Shown: positions 9,813 to 18,676, numbered from the stretch's first letter. The stretch is DNA of 64,000 bases from Rhizobium aethiopicum (GCF_900094625.1 NZ_FMAJ01000005.1:186001-250000); one strand, 5' to 3'. Notes: generated from the sequence alone by a model not told the origin. A program made the numbers and translations.

Positions 9813-10634
9813 ATGCCCAAAGGATTTCGTTTCGACCTGCTTGCCAAGAGCGGCTATGTGGCGCGCGGCGCCGTGTTCCTCCTCGTGGCGGGCCTCGCCC
9901 TCTTCTCCGGCGTCGCCGGGGGAAAGCCGGAAACGAAGTCAGCACTTTCGACGCTTCTCGAACAGCCCTTCGGCCGCGTCTGGGTTGGGCTCATCGGCAT
10001 TGGACTTCTTGGTTTCGTCGGCTGGCGACTGGCACAGTCCTTGGCGGACAGCGACGGCCATGGCAGCGACACCAAGGCCATCGCCACCCGCACAGTTCTC
10101 TTCGGCAGCGCCGTCGTCTACCTCGGGCTTGCCGGATACGCGCTGGGACACGCACTCTTCAGCGGCGGCGGAAACCAAGGATCGGCTGAGAAGGGCTTGG
10201 CTGAATGGATCATGTCGCAGCCGTTCGGCGCCTATCTTGCCGTAGCCGTCGGCCTCGGCTTCATCATTGGTGGGGTCGTGACGGCAGCAAAGGGTATCAC
10301 CAAGAAATTCGAGCGCTATCTCAGGCTCGCCGACGCCAGCGGCGTCGTGACCACGGTCTGCGTCTACGGTCTTGTCGCGCGCGGCGTCGTCTTCGTGATC
10401 ACCGGAATCTTCTTCGCCTATGCGGGTTTTCGCGTTGACCCTGAGCAGGCGGGCAGCATGGCGGACGCGCTTGAGTGGGTGAGACGGCTTCCCTTCGGCT
10501 CGATCCTCTATGTCGCCGTCGCGATCGGACTGGCGGCCTTCGGGATCTATAACCTTGTCGAGGCGCGCTATCGCGTCGTGCGCAGCCCCTCCCTGGACGA
10601 CGTGAAACACTCGATTCCGACACCTGGCCATTAG
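9813..10634 (+). CDS. DUF1206 domain-containing membrane protein
   Basis: This 273-residue integral membrane protein contains three internal repeats of about 70-80 residues, each with the pattern 'R-G-x-V-F-(hydrophobic)-G' and two transmembrane helices. The repeats begin at LAKSGYVARGAVFLL, RTVLFGSAVVYLGLAG and VVTTVCVYGLVARGVVF. This is the DUF1206 architecture. Its function is unknown. No GGAAC-type promoter is visible before it. The metallophosphoesterase gene follows 47 bp later in the same direction. Confidence 0.85.
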   Translation: MPKGFRFDLLAKSGYVARGAVFLLVAGLALFSGVAGGKPETKSALSTLLEQPFGRVWVGLIGIGLLGFVGWRLAQSLADSDGHGSDTKAIATRTVLFGSAVVYLGLAGYALGHALFSGGGNQGSAEKGLAEWIMSQPFGAYLAVAVGLGFIIGGVVTAAKGITKKFERYLRLADASGVVTTVCVYGLVARGVVFVITGIFFAYAGFRVDPEQAGSMADALEWVRRLPFGSILYVAVAIGLAAFGIYNLVEARYRVVRSPSLDDVKHSIPTPGH

Positions 10635-10681
10635 CCAACACATCGGCTTTCCAACCGGGCGGGCTGCGCCATCTCTGTCAG

Positions 10682-11179
10682 ATGATCTATTTCACCGGCG
10701 ATACCCACTTTGCAGATCCTCGCGTCCTTCGCATCGACCGACGCCCCTTTCCTGACATGACCTCCCACGACGTGACGCTGATCCGGAACTGGAACGAGAT
10801 TGTTGATGCGCAGGACGACATCTGGCATCTCGGCGACTTCATGTCTTTCCGCGGCGGGGACTGTGACCAGCTCCTTTCGATGCTGAACGGGCGAAAGCAC
10901 CTCATCATCGGCAATAATGACCCTCCGACGACGACAGAGGCGACGGGGTGGGCGAGCGTCCAGCACTATAGCGAGATGACGCTGGACGATCATCTGCTGA
11001 TCCTGTGCCACTATCCGTTTCGCACATGGAATAAGATGGGCAAGAAATCGATCAATCTGCACGGACACTCCCATGGGCGCCTGAAGCCCCTGCCCCGCCA
11101 GTTCGATGTCGGCGTCGATGCCCAGGGCCTCAGGCCCGTATCGCTGGAATCCATATTGTCAACGAAGCGAGGGCCGTGA
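10682..11179 (+). CDS. metallophosphoesterase (calcineurin-like phosphoesterase)
   Basis: This 165-residue single-domain protein has the metallophosphoesterase metal ligands: GDTHFAD (residues 6-12), HLGDF, GNND, CHYPF and the C-terminal GHSHG. The compact size and the order of motifs match the small cytoplasmic phosphoesterases found next to stress genes in rhizobia. The phosphorylated substrate is unknown. It may be co-transcribed with the DUF1206 gene upstream. Confidence 0.9.
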   Translation: MIYFTGDTHFADPRVLRIDRRPFPDMTSHDVTLIRNWNEIVDAQDDIWHLGDFMSFRGGDCDQLLSMLNGRKHLIIGNNDPPTTTEATGWASVQHYSEMTLDDHLLILCHYPFRTWNKMGKKSINLHGHSHGRLKPLPRQFDVGVDAQGLRPVSLESILSTKRGP

Positions 11180-11211
11180 TCCCGCGCGATCGGGAACATT
11201 CCATATGGGCG

Positions 11212-11236
11212 GGAACCGGCGCCGCCCGGCGAGGTT
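11212..11236 (+). promoter_or_regulatory. EcfG (RpoE2-type) promoter before manganese catalase
   Basis: GGAAC at 11212-11216 and GTT at 11234-11236 are separated by 17 nt, matching the rhizobial general-stress sigma consensus GGAAC-N18/19-TT. The catalase ATG is 34 nt after the -10 element. Confidence 0.8.
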
Positions 11237-11269
11237 GGGCAGTGTTTTCTCAACCAAAGGAACTTTCTG

Positions 11270-12196
11270 ATGTTCATGCGCGTCGATCAATTGCAGGCGG
11301 AATTGCCCGCGCCAAAGGCGGCTGACCCAAATGCCGCTGCAGCCCTCCAGGAGCTGCTGGGCGGCAAATATGGCGAGATGTCCACTCTCGGCAACTACAT
11401 GTTTCAAAGTTTCAACTTCCGCTCCAAATCCAAGCTCCGGCCGTTCTACAGTCTGGTCGCCAGCATCACCGCGGAAGAGCTCGGCCATGTCGAGCTGGTC
11501 AGCAACGGCGTCGCCATGCTTGCCAACGGCCCTGATATGCCCGACGGCGACGCAGGCGATGGCGGCGACATTTCCGGCGCGCCCTTCGAGGACATGAAGG
11601 ACATCCGCCTTGCCGCGAGCTTCCTGTCCGGCGGCGGCGGGGCAATGCCGGTCAACAGCAACGGCGCCTCGTGGAACAACGACTTCATCACCACGACGGG
11701 CAATATCGTCTTCGACCTGCTGCACAATTTCCATCTGGAGTGCGGCGCCAGGCTTCATAAGCTCAGGGTCTACGAGACGGTCACGGACCCGACGGGGCGC
11801 GAAGTCTGCGGCTATCTGCTTGTCCGCGGCTCCGTGCATGCGCACGCCTATGCGCTTGCGCTGAAGAAGATCACCGGCGTCGAGATCGAGAAATTTCTCC
11901 CCTGCCCCAATATCCCACTCGCCAACATCCCGGAGGCGCAGAAATATCTCGACGAAGGATCGCATCGCCGCCTCTACACCTGGAGCCCAAACGATTACAA
12001 GGAAATCGCCGGCATCTGGAGCAATGACGAGGTCGCGCTGCCGGACGATCCGCCGGGCGAGCTCGAAGTCATCGAGGGCATGCCGGAAGGCGGTAAGATC
12101 CACCAGCTTGTCGGTGTTCCCTCCGCCTTCACTCCGGACTATGCGCCGGAAGAGATGTTCGAGATCGCCCAGAAGCTCTATAACAAATCCCGGTAG
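11270..12196 (+). CDS. manganese catalase
   Basis: This 308-residue non-haem catalase has the dimanganese ferritin-like core. The metal-ligand helices are visible as GGKYGEMSTLGNYM, SLVASITAEELGHVELV and HNFHLECGARLHKLRVYE, with VRGSVHAHAYAL supplying the last ligands. The central SGAPFED...SGGGGAMPVNSNGA region and the C-terminal domain are typical of the family. It removes hydrogen peroxide in the cytoplasm. An EcfG-type promoter precedes it and a clear terminator follows, so it is probably a monocistronic stress-induced gene. Confidence 0.95.
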   Translation: MFMRVDQLQAELPAPKAADPNAAAALQELLGGKYGEMSTLGNYMFQSFNFRSKSKLRPFYSLVASITAEELGHVELVSNGVAMLANGPDMPDGDAGDGGDISGAPFEDMKDIRLAASFLSGGGGAMPVNSNGASWNNDFITTTGNIVFDLLHNFHLECGARLHKLRVYETVTDPTGREVCGYLLVRGSVHAHAYALALKKITGVEIEKFLPCPNIPLANIPEAQKYLDEGSHRRLYTWSPNDYKEIAGIWSNDEVALPDDPPGELEVIEGMPEGGKIHQLVGVPSAFTPDYAPEEMFEIAQKLYNKSR

Positions 12197-12241
12197 GCAG
12201 ACGGCTGGCAGCTAATGCCATTCGATGTGAACAAACGGTTT

Positions 12242-12270
12242 GAGGCCGACCCGGTGTCGGCCTCTTCTTT
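12242..12270 (+). terminator. Rho-independent terminator of manganese catalase
   Basis: A perfect 9-bp stem (GAGGCCGAC with GTCGGCCTC), a 5-nt loop and the tail TTCTTT follow the catalase stop by 45 nt. Confidence 0.8.
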
Positions 12271-12311
12271 CGTCGGGGTGAGAAGTTCGATCGCGTGGCT
12301 GGGGAAAATGC

Positions 12312-12851
12312 ATGAAAAGGACGGAGCGGCAGAAGGAGATGACGGCCTGGTTCTCGTCGCTGGTGCCTGTCCAGCCGATCGAGATGATCGGCCTGTGGCA
12401 AGGTGCAGGCATCCCGTCGGACCACCCGCTCGACGGCGTCCTCGAGAACCTTGGCTGGTTCGGCAAGCGCTTTCACCCCGATATGCGCGCGGATGCCCTC
12501 CTCTTTCAGTGGCGGTCCGGCCGTCTGGTAGCCATCGAACCCGGTATTTTTCCGATCAGCCTGGCGATAAGGGTGGCGCCGTTTGGGCGCACTCGGATCG
12601 CGCGGAACTGGTTCTCCTATTTGCAAAAGGCACTCCGGGCGCGCGGGACGACTGCGTCGCTGAAGCTTCAGACCTTCGAGAACGTTGCCACTGCCGCAAT
12701 GATCTACGACCGGCAGCCGATCGCCGACTACTTCCGCAGGACGGGAGACGACGAGGTAGCCGGTATGATGTGCGTCGACGGGGATGCACGTCGTTATTTC
12801 TTCAAGCTGCGCAGGATCGACGTCGCCTCACAGCGACCGGGCGGCAACTGA
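12312..12851 (+). CDS. GXWXG / DUF4334 domain protein
   Basis: This 179-residue protein has the family motif GLWQG (residues 28-32) in its N-terminal GXWXG domain, and a C-terminal DUF4334 part around MIYDRQPIADYFRR and MMCVDGDARRYFFKLRR. Proteins of this family are small and cytoplasmic, with no agreed function; a ligand-binding barrel has been suggested. It lies alone between the catalase and a small exported protein, within the stress-gene region, with no visible EcfG-type promoter. Confidence 0.8.
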   Translation: MKRTERQKEMTAWFSSLVPVQPIEMIGLWQGAGIPSDHPLDGVLENLGWFGKRFHPDMRADALLFQWRSGRLVAIEPGIFPISLAIRVAPFGRTRIARNWFSYLQKALRARGTTASLKLQTFENVATAAMIYDRQPIADYFRRTGDDEVAGMMCVDGDARRYFFKLRRIDVASQRPGGN

Positions 12852-12897
12852 GGAAGTCAGCTCCTCCATGTCCAAGGGTGCTGCGCCCCGGCGTCGT

Positions 12898-12923
12898 GGA
12901 ACAATCTGCCGCTCTCGCCTGTT
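12898..12923 (+). promoter_or_regulatory. EcfG-type promoter before exported protein gene
   Basis: GGAAC at 12898-12902 and GTT at 12921-12923 are 18 nt apart, the longer of the two allowed spacings. The ATG follows 30 nt later. Confidence 0.7.
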
Positions 12924-12952
12924 GTTAGGGCACGCAACCGCGGGGGGATTTC

Positions 12953-13471
12953 ATGCGTGCTGTTCTGATCGCAACTCTGTTCCTGCTTCCTAGCTTGCCG
13001 GCGAAGGCGACGGCGTCGGAGTCGGGATTTTTACAGTCCTTAGCAGGTGACTGGAGCGGAACCGGGATGGTGCTCACCAAGATAGGCGGCACGAATCTCA
13101 AAGTCTCCTGCACGCTGCGATCCGATGCGGGCGCCACTGCTGTCTCGATGAACGGTAAGTGTCGGGGCCTTGCGGTTTTCACCAGAACCTTCTCGGCGAC
13201 CGTAAAGGCCGCCGGCGCTCGTTATACCGGCAATTATGTCGGTCCGTCAGGGCTGCCGTCGAAGCTTGCAGGGACGAGGAAAGGCGCCGCCCTCAACCTG
13301 CGTGTGACCTGGGCGCGGCTGGTCAACGGCGATCGGGATGCGATTTTGCTGATCGAGAAAGTCGGGGAGAACAGGCTTCGACTGCAGACCGTCGACCAGG
13401 ACCCGGCTTCCGGCCAGCCGGTCGTGACCAGTCGCATCGATTTGCAGCGGCCCTCCATGGCGGAAAGATAG
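12953..13471 (+). CDS. hypothetical exported protein
   Basis: This 172-residue protein begins with a Sec signal peptide (MRAVLIATLFLLPSLPAKATA, cleavage near ATA/SES). The mature part starts with FLQSLAGDWSGTGMVL, which resembles the start of small lipocalin-like beta-barrels ('GDWxGxG'), and continues in alternating beta-type segments. I do not recognise a named family. A G-rich ribosome binding site precedes the ATG, and the EcfG-type promoter at 12898 suggests a stress-induced periplasmic protein. Confidence 0.75.
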   Translation: MRAVLIATLFLLPSLPAKATASESGFLQSLAGDWSGTGMVLTKIGGTNLKVSCTLRSDAGATAVSMNGKCRGLAVFTRTFSATVKAAGARYTGNYVGPSGLPSKLAGTRKGAALNLRVTWARLVNGDRDAILLIEKVGENRLRLQTVDQDPASGQPVVTSRIDLQRPSMAER

Positions 13472-13516
13472 CGCCGGGCCGCTGCCTCAGCGGAGGCGGC
13501 GGCGCGATCGCTGCCT

Positions 13517-13702
13517 TCAGTGCTTTTTGGCGTGATGATCGCCGCGATCGCCTTCTCCGGGTTTCGCATCATGTTTTGCCTGGCGCCGCTTGTCCACCGA
13601 GAGCGAGCGACTGACGTCGGCTGACTCGGTGAAGCGGCCCTGATCGTCGCGGCGGACGTAGCGCTTGTCGGTGCCTGTATCGATGAGTTCGCGTTTGGAC
13701 AT
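13517..13702 (-). CDS. small conserved hypothetical protein (61 aa)
   Basis: This short, very hydrophilic protein (MSKRELIDTGTDKRYVRRDD...) is rich in Lys, Arg and Asp and ends in HAKKH. Its N-terminus is one I recognise from many small rhizobial proteins without known function. The ATG at 13702 was chosen because the family starts with MSKRELI. The in-frame upstream extension to 13747 is not conserved. It may be a disordered stress-associated protein. It lies tail-to-tail with the exported protein gene. Confidence 0.7.
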   Translation of the reverse strand: MSKRELIDTGTDKRYVRRDDQGRFTESADVSRSLSVDKRRQAKHDAKPGEGDRGDHHAKKH

Positions 13703-13802
13703 GGTGGTCTCCTGATGTTGGAGCAGGGAAAACGCACGAGATTCCAAAAGGATGCATTGTCCGGCGTCATTTCAGACGCGCAGCCTGTGCAGCGGACGCA
13801 GC

Positions 13803-14159
13803 CTACGCGGCCATCCTGACGAGCGCGTCGGAAAGCTGTCGGGTATCGTAAGGCTTGGAGAAGAAAAGGCCGCGCTCGGGCAAAGCACCCGCGTCCGGCT
13901 GTTTCATGCCGGACACGATGATGATTTCCACGGGCGGCCAGCGATCACGGACGGCCCTTGCGAGCATCAAACCGTCCATGCTCCCAGGCATGTCGATGTC
14001 CGTAAACAGGATCCGGATGCCGGGCACTCTTTCGAACAGCATCAGCGCCTCGTCCGCATTGCGTGCCTCGAGCGCTTCAAAGCCAACCTGCTCGACGATG
14101 CCTACCGCCATCATCAGCAGCAGAGCTTCGTCCTCGACCACGACCACCTTGGTTTTCAT
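13803..14159 (-). CDS. single-domain response regulator
   Basis: This 118-residue stand-alone receiver domain has the acidic pair E9/D10, the phosphoacceptor D54 in LFTDIDMPG, and the conserved lysine in FFSKPYD. There is no output domain. Its ATG overlaps the stop of the HWE-kinase gene by 4 bp, so the two are translationally coupled and are presumably cognate partners. Such orphan-output receivers often feed a phosphorelay, for instance toward PhyR in the rhizobial general stress response, but that link is inferred. Confidence 0.92.
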   Translation of the reverse strand: MKTKVVVVEDEALLLMMAVGIVEQVGFEALEARNADEALMLFERVPGIRILFTDIDMPGSMDGLMLARAVRDRWPPVEIIIVSGMKQPDAGALPERGLFFSKPYDTRQLSDALVRMAA

Positions 14160-15850
14160 GTTGCGCTCGTATGCTTTACATCCCGGCTTAGAGGGTCAAC
14201 TTCGCCTTCGACAACCGGTTCCCCGATCGAAAAGATAACTTGGAAGACTAGGCCTTCTGCCCGGTAATCGGCGCGCGACCGCGCTTGCGCCTTCGACGGA
14301 AAGGCACGTTCTATAAGCACGGAGCCAAAGCCCTTTTTCGCGGGCATCGAGACGGGCGGCCCGCCCGCTTCCGTCCACAGGAGATGGACGCGGCCATCAC
14401 CGTGCTTCCACTCGATGCTGACTGTCCCATTTTCGCTTCCGAGGCTTCCATACTTGGTTGCATTGGTCGCCAGCTCATGAATGACGAGCGAGAGCGGCAA
14501 GGCGGTGTCTGCGGGAAGAACCAGGTCCGGGCCATCGAGACGAATGCGATCGGCCTGCGAGGCGACATGCGCGCGCAGGGCTGCGAAGACGATGTCGCGG
14601 ATGGGCGAAGCCGACCCCTCCCGCGACAGGATGAGGTCATAGGTGCCGGCGAGGGCTGCGAGCCTTTCGACGAAGGAGCCGTATTTCTCTGGATCGGAGC
14701 GCGAGAAGGTTTGCCGGGCGATCGCCTGCACGAGCGCAAAGCCATTCTTGACGCGATGTGCCAACTCCCGGACGAGAAGGCTCCGTTCTTCCTCCGCCTC
14801 CTGGCTTTGGCGTCTGCGCTCTTCGAGTTCGTTGAGCAGCCGATCGAAGGTCGCGCCGACGAGTCCCAGCTCGTCCGGTCCAGTCATGCCGGTTCGCGCC
14901 GTCGTCTGGCCGCGGCGCCACTTCTCCATCACATCCGCGATCCTGGAGATCGGCACCAGGATGAAACGGTTGCCGATAAAGATCGCGGCGACAAAGGCGA
15001 AAAGCGCACCGCCGATGATGGCGAGCGTGTTCATCAACGTCGCCCGGTCGATTGGCGCGAAGGCTTCCGGTTTCGAGAAGCCCGCGCTGACATAGAGGGG
15101 GCTGGAAGGCAAGGCTATTGGCCGATAACCCAGGATGTGCTCCGTTCCGTCCCGGCTGGTGACCTCCGTCACGTCGGGCTGTTCGGCGTGGATCAGCCGC
15201 CGGAATTCCTCGGGCACGACACTGCCCACGAATTGTTCGGGAGACGGAACATGTGCGACGATGGTTCCCTTGCCGTCGGCGATGGTCACCGCATTGCCGG
15301 GAGCAACGCCGCGCTCGGTGATGCGGTTCTGCAGCCAGTCCAGCCGGATCCCGCTGATAATGACGGCCTTGACCGTATCGCCGTCCATCAGGGGCGTCGC
15401 AAGCGGCAGCACCGGCCGATCGGAGAGGCGGCTCTGCGTGTAGGTGCCGACGGAGAAGTCTTTCGTCTCCAGAGTCTGCCTGAAGTAATCGCGATCGGAA
15501 AAGCCCACGCCCTCGGGAAAAGCCATGCTGCCGCAGATGGGACGCCCATCGAGCCCGGCGACGAAGATGGTGCGGATGTTCGGAATATTTTCGGCAACCG
15601 ACTTCAGGGCGTCATCGCAAGCCTCGACGTCGAGGTGCCTGACGGAAGGCATGGCAGACACCGAGACAAGAAGGGCATGCAGGCCTTCGATGATCCGTTC
15701 GACTTCCGACGATGCTTGCCTCGCTGCCTGTGCCGCGGAGGTGCGCACTTCCTCGTTGCGCTGACGGCGGAGCGCGACCTCGTTGTAGAAGAGCATCGCA
15801 ACCACCGGCGCCAGCGCCGCGACCGCAACCGCAACCAGCTTGAGTCTCAT
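14156..15850 (-). CDS. membrane sensor histidine kinase, HWE/HisKA_2 type
   Basis: This 564-residue kinase has an N-terminal transmembrane helix (residues 4-24), a periplasmic Cache-type sensor (about 40-265, with VGFSDRDYFRQT and TPLMDG), a second transmembrane helix (273-295), a HAMP segment, and a phosphoacceptor region RELAHRVKNGF with the likely phosphorylated H365. The ATP-binding part has LVIHELATNATKYGSLG (N-box) and GFGSVLIERAF. The HRVKN pattern marks the HisKA_2/HWE group, common in alphaproteobacterial stress and light signalling. It is co-transcribed with the response regulator downstream. The ligand is unknown. Confidence 0.92.
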   Translation of the reverse strand: MRLKLVAVAVAALAPVVAMLFYNEVALRRQRNEEVRTSAAQAARQASSEVERIIEGLHALLVSVSAMPSVRHLDVEACDDALKSVAENIPNIRTIFVAGLDGRPICGSMAFPEGVGFSDRDYFRQTLETKDFSVGTYTQSRLSDRPVLPLATPLMDGDTVKAVIISGIRLDWLQNRITERGVAPGNAVTIADGKGTIVAHVPSPEQFVGSVVPEEFRRLIHAEQPDVTEVTSRDGTEHILGYRPIALPSSPLYVSAGFSKPEAFAPIDRATLMNTLAIIGGALFAFVAAIFIGNRFILVPISRIADVMEKWRRGQTTARTGMTGPDELGLVGATFDRLLNELEERRRQSQEAEEERSLLVRELAHRVKNGFALVQAIARQTFSRSDPEKYGSFVERLAALAGTYDLILSREGSASPIRDIVFAALRAHVASQADRIRLDGPDLVLPADTALPLSLVIHELATNATKYGSLGSENGTVSIEWKHGDGRVHLLWTEAGGPPVSMPAKKGFGSVLIERAFPSKAQARSRADYRAEGLVFQVIFSIGEPVVEGEVDPLSRDVKHTSAT

Positions 15851-16002
15851 CCTCTCCCCTCTCGTAAAGGGGTTGGTAGCATGATCGAGACGATCTGGCC
15901 CAGACCACGCGCGGAATCTTGTTTACAAAATATCAACATACGAATCCCGATGCCTGCGCGTAAACCTTGCCGAGCTTTGCATCGCGGCTAGATAAGCCAA
16001 GG

Positions 16003-17304
16003 ATGAGTGATGCCAAAAGCACTTCCTCCGAAACATCTTCAGCCGGGTCTTTCCCGCCGCGGCCGCTGACTGGCGCAATCGCGGATGAGGTCGAACGTCT
16101 TTTATCGGGCCGGACCCGCGATATCAGCCTAAAGGGCGAACTGCTCCGCCGGTTTGAAGAAAGGGTATGGCGTCAGACCGCGAAAGTCATCCGTTCCTGG
16201 ATGATCTGGGTGGCATTTGTCGATGTTCTGACGCTGGCGCTGAACGCCCTCCTGCTTCCCCCGCAAGTGGTCCTGTCGATGATCGTCCCCGCCTGCCTTT
16301 TGCCGCCGGCGGCGATTTTGACCGCGGTCGTTTGGAACAAACCGCGTTCGGCAACAGCTCAGCGGGCAGCGCTGCTTGTTGGCATGTGCCTCATTCTCCT
16401 TTCGGTCGCGCTTGTCGGGGTTTTTGCCGGCGGCGAATATTACGAGCGGCATCTAAGCATCATGCTGTTCGTCGCCACCAGCGCAATCACCATCTTCAGC
16501 GTGCCGTTGGCCTGGACGATGGCGATCGCCTGTTATGCCCTTTGCCTGTATTTTATCCTTCAATGGCACAACCCGATGCTGGACGCAGGCAGCGTTGTCG
16601 CCGCGACCCTGTTCTTCTCCTGCGGGATCATCGCGACCGTGGTTGCCAGGCGAACGATGAACATCCTGGCGCAGAAGACATTTCTGCTGGACTGCAGGGA
16701 TCAGCGCCGTGTCGCCGAGCTTGCGGACGCCAATGCCCGCTTGGAGCGGCTGGCCAGAACCGACCCGCTGACGGGCATTGCCAACCGCCGTTGGATGATG
16801 GAAACCCTGGAAGGTCTCTGGCGCAATGGCCGTGGAACCGGGGTCGTCGCAGCCGTTCTGATGTGCGACATCGATCATTTCAAGGCGTTGAACGATCGCC
16901 TCGGGCATAGCGAAGGCGATCGCTGCCTCGTCAAGGTTGCGGGCATTATCCAGAGCTGCGTGCGCGCCGACCGCGATCTCGTCTCACGACATGGCGGCGA
17001 AGAGTTTCTCATCGTTCTGCCGGATGTCGACGAAGAAGAGGCCGTCGCGGTCGCCAAGCGAATCCGCGAAAGCGTGGAAGCCGCCGCCCTGCCGAACCCA
17101 TCCTCCGGCGTCGGCCCCTCGGTGACGCTGAGTGTCGGCGTGGCGTTTAAATCGGCTGTGGACACGGACGTTTCGTTGGCCACTCTCCAGCATGAAGCCG
17201 ACATGGCGCTTTATCACGCCAAGGAAGCGGGCCGCAACCAGGTCTCAGTCTTTCATCGCCCGCCTGCTGCCACCGAGCAGGTCGCCGCGCGGCGCCAGGG
17301 GTAG
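16003..17304 (+). CDS. diguanylate cyclase (GGDEF), membrane-anchored
   Basis: This 433-residue protein has about six transmembrane helices (roughly residues 65-215) followed by a GGDEF domain beginning at RTDPLTGIANRR. The active-site loop reads RHGGEEF, an accepted GG(D/E)EF variant, so c-di-GMP synthesis is expected. The inhibitory I-site is imperfect: the residue three before the key Asp is Ala instead of Arg, so product inhibition may be weak. The start at 16003 (MSDAKS) is preferred for its nearby AAGG; an upstream ATG at 15967 is possible. Confidence 0.9.
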   Translation: MSDAKSTSSETSSAGSFPPRPLTGAIADEVERLLSGRTRDISLKGELLRRFEERVWRQTAKVIRSWMIWVAFVDVLTLALNALLLPPQVVLSMIVPACLLPPAAILTAVVWNKPRSATAQRAALLVGMCLILLSVALVGVFAGGEYYERHLSIMLFVATSAITIFSVPLAWTMAIACYALCLYFILQWHNPMLDAGSVVAATLFFSCGIIATVVARRTMNILAQKTFLLDCRDQRRVAELADANARLERLARTDPLTGIANRRWMMETLEGLWRNGRGTGVVAAVLMCDIDHFKALNDRLGHSEGDRCLVKVAGIIQSCVRADRDLVSRHGGEEFLIVLPDVDEEEAVAVAKRIRESVEAAALPNPSSGVGPSVTLSVGVAFKSAVDTDVSLATLQHEADMALYHAKEAGRNQVSVFHRPPAATEQVAARRQG

Positions 17305-17318
17305 CAATAGCAGATCGA

Positions 17319-17804
17319 TCAGCGCTGTTTCTCCCGAACGATCATCCAGCCCGCCACCAACATGATCGCGCCCCACGCCAAAAAACCGATATCCCAGTAG
17401 AGCCACGCCGAACGGTCGACCGTTTCATTCACGTGATGGATGCCGAGCAGCTGATGATCGACAAGTCCCTCGACCAGGTTGAACAGGCCGAAGCCGATGA
17501 ACATCGTGCCGACCAACTCCCTCGTCGACCAGCGGAAATGCGGGCGGCGTGCGTGGCGCCAGAGAATAGACAGGCCGGCAAGGAAAAACAGGTAGGTGGC
17601 GGAGTGGAAAACCCCATCCCAGAAGGTGTTGGACTGAAGGTTCTCGATTGAATCGGCCGGATACCACCCGCTGAACATGTGATGCCACTGCAGAAGCTGG
17701 TGGAAGACAATGCCGTCAAAGAAACCGCCGAGCCCGAGGCCAAACAGGACGCCCGACGATCGCGGGAAGGTCCGGTCTATGCCGGCGCGGGTGGTTGAGC
17801 TCAT
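17319..17804 (-). CDS. DUF2243 domain-containing membrane protein
   Basis: This 161-residue protein has four predicted transmembrane helices and the family's histidine-rich segment GIVFHQLLQWHHMF, plus DHQLLGIHHVNE near the third helix. The histidines could bind metal or haem, but no function is established for DUF2243. The start codon overlaps the stop of the small membrane protein gene at 17801-18001, so the pair is an operon. It is convergent with the GGDEF gene (14 bp apart). Confidence 0.85.
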   Translation of the reverse strand: MSSTTRAGIDRTFPRSSGVLFGLGLGGFFDGIVFHQLLQWHHMFSGWYPADSIENLQSNTFWDGVFHSATYLFFLAGLSILWRHARRPHFRWSTRELVGTMFIGFGLFNLVEGLVDHQLLGIHHVNETVDRSAWLYWDIGFLAWGAIMLVAGWMIVREKQR

Positions 17805-18001
17805 CGGATTATCAGGATCAATGCCATCACGATGGCGGAGACAAAGCCGGCTGCGCTTAGGCCCAACGTCAGATACTCGGCCGTTTTTTGCCCGTGACGG
17901 CCAAGCTCCACGTTTCCAAGCACGGCCGCGAGGCCTCCAGCTATCCAGCTCGCTAACGTCAATATGCCGAGGAGAAAGGCCCAGTGCGTTGCTGTGTCCA
18001 T
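17801..18001 (-). CDS. small two-helix membrane protein (66 aa)
   Basis: The protein MDTATHWAFLLGILTL... has two hydrophobic segments (about residues 6-26 and 42-64) joined by a short polar stretch ELGRHGQKTAEY. I chose the ATG at 18001; the frame is open further upstream to 18157, but that part lacks hydrophobic or family character. It overlaps the DUF2243 gene by 4 bp and is probably co-expressed as part of the same membrane unit. I do not recognise a family. Confidence 0.65.
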   Translation of the reverse strand: MDTATHWAFLLGILTLASWIAGGLAAVLGNVELGRHGQKTAEYLTLGLSAAGFVSAIVMALILIIR

Positions 18002-18207
18002 CGTTTTGCTCTCGTTAAGGCTACTTTCCCCGAAAGGGGAACGCTTTGCGCGTGTCTTTCCGTAACACCACAGCCGCCATTTTGTTTCCGTGCGGTGTCG
18101 CACTCCGCTCTGAAGCCTCTTCGCGGCGTCGTGACATGGGGTCACTTTCTTCAGCAAGCTTGCTTGTTATTGTCTGCTTTTTGTCTCCAAAAAGAACTAT
18201 AGAGCGG

Positions 18208-18315
18208 ATGTGCATGGGCACTGAGATCGCGGGTCTGGATCGCAAGGGCAGTCTCGCGCTCGCCTTGCGCAGACGAATCCTGACAATGGAATTGCCTCCC
18301 GGAGCGGTGCTTGAT
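18208..18315 (+). pseudogene. truncated GntR-family regulator (5' remnant)
   Basis: The frame from the ATG at 18208 (or 18214) reads GLDRKGSLALALRRRILTMELPPGAVLD, which is the opening of a GntR winged-helix domain. Just after PGAVLD, where the recognition helix should begin, the sequence joins an unrelated frame and stops within three codons. All DNA-contacting helices are missing. It abuts an FAD-oxidoreductase remnant, indicating one deletion that fused the 5' end of a regulator to the 3' end of the neighbouring gene. Confidence 0.65.
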
Positions 18316-18319
18316 CGGC

Positions 18320-18676
18320 ATTGAAATCAGCAATGCGGCCATCCGCCGCGCCGGCCGCCTGCATGACGTCAAGTTCGCCCATCGCATTCCTGATCTTGCC
18401 GATGTCGGCATGCAATACCGCTGGCGCGGGGCGATGGGCGCTGACGCACAATCATGTGCCGGCCTTCGGAGAAATTGAGCGCGGTGTTTTAGCCGCCTGC
18501 GGCTGCAATGGGCTCGGTGCATCCAACGCGGCTGCCGCCGACATCGCCCCGGCCGAATGCGTGCCGGGGCGCGATACCGAACTCGGCCGCGGACGACGAT
18601 CGGGGCGAAGATCCATCTCGCCTACGCGAATGGCGTGCAGGAACGGAGTGATGGCGTGCCGGCGCCACGCGTCTAA
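18320..18676 (+). pseudogene. FAD-dependent oxidoreductase, 3' remnant with frameshifts
   Basis: Three stretches in two frames together spell the C-terminus of a DadA/PuuB-type FAD oxidoreductase: FAHRIPDLADVGMQYRWRGAM (from 18320), then ALTHNHVPAFGEIERG...AACGCNGLGASN after an extra G near 18437, then TTIGAKIHLAYANGV ending in TAA at 18674-18676 after a further shift near 18590. The N-terminal FAD-binding half is gone. The order of fragments is exactly that of the intact family, so this is decay and not chance. It ends against the L-idonate dehydrogenase gene on the other strand. Confidence 0.7.

Noticed and set aside
11192..11196. Another GGAAC upstream of the manganese catalase
   Set aside because: At 17-18 nt downstream there is no GTT, so it does not complete an EcfG-type promoter; the match at 11212 does.
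14285..15991. A 568-codon open frame on the plus strand opposite the HWE kinase
   Set aside because: The kinase on the other strand has all expected motifs; this frame is its high-GC shadow.
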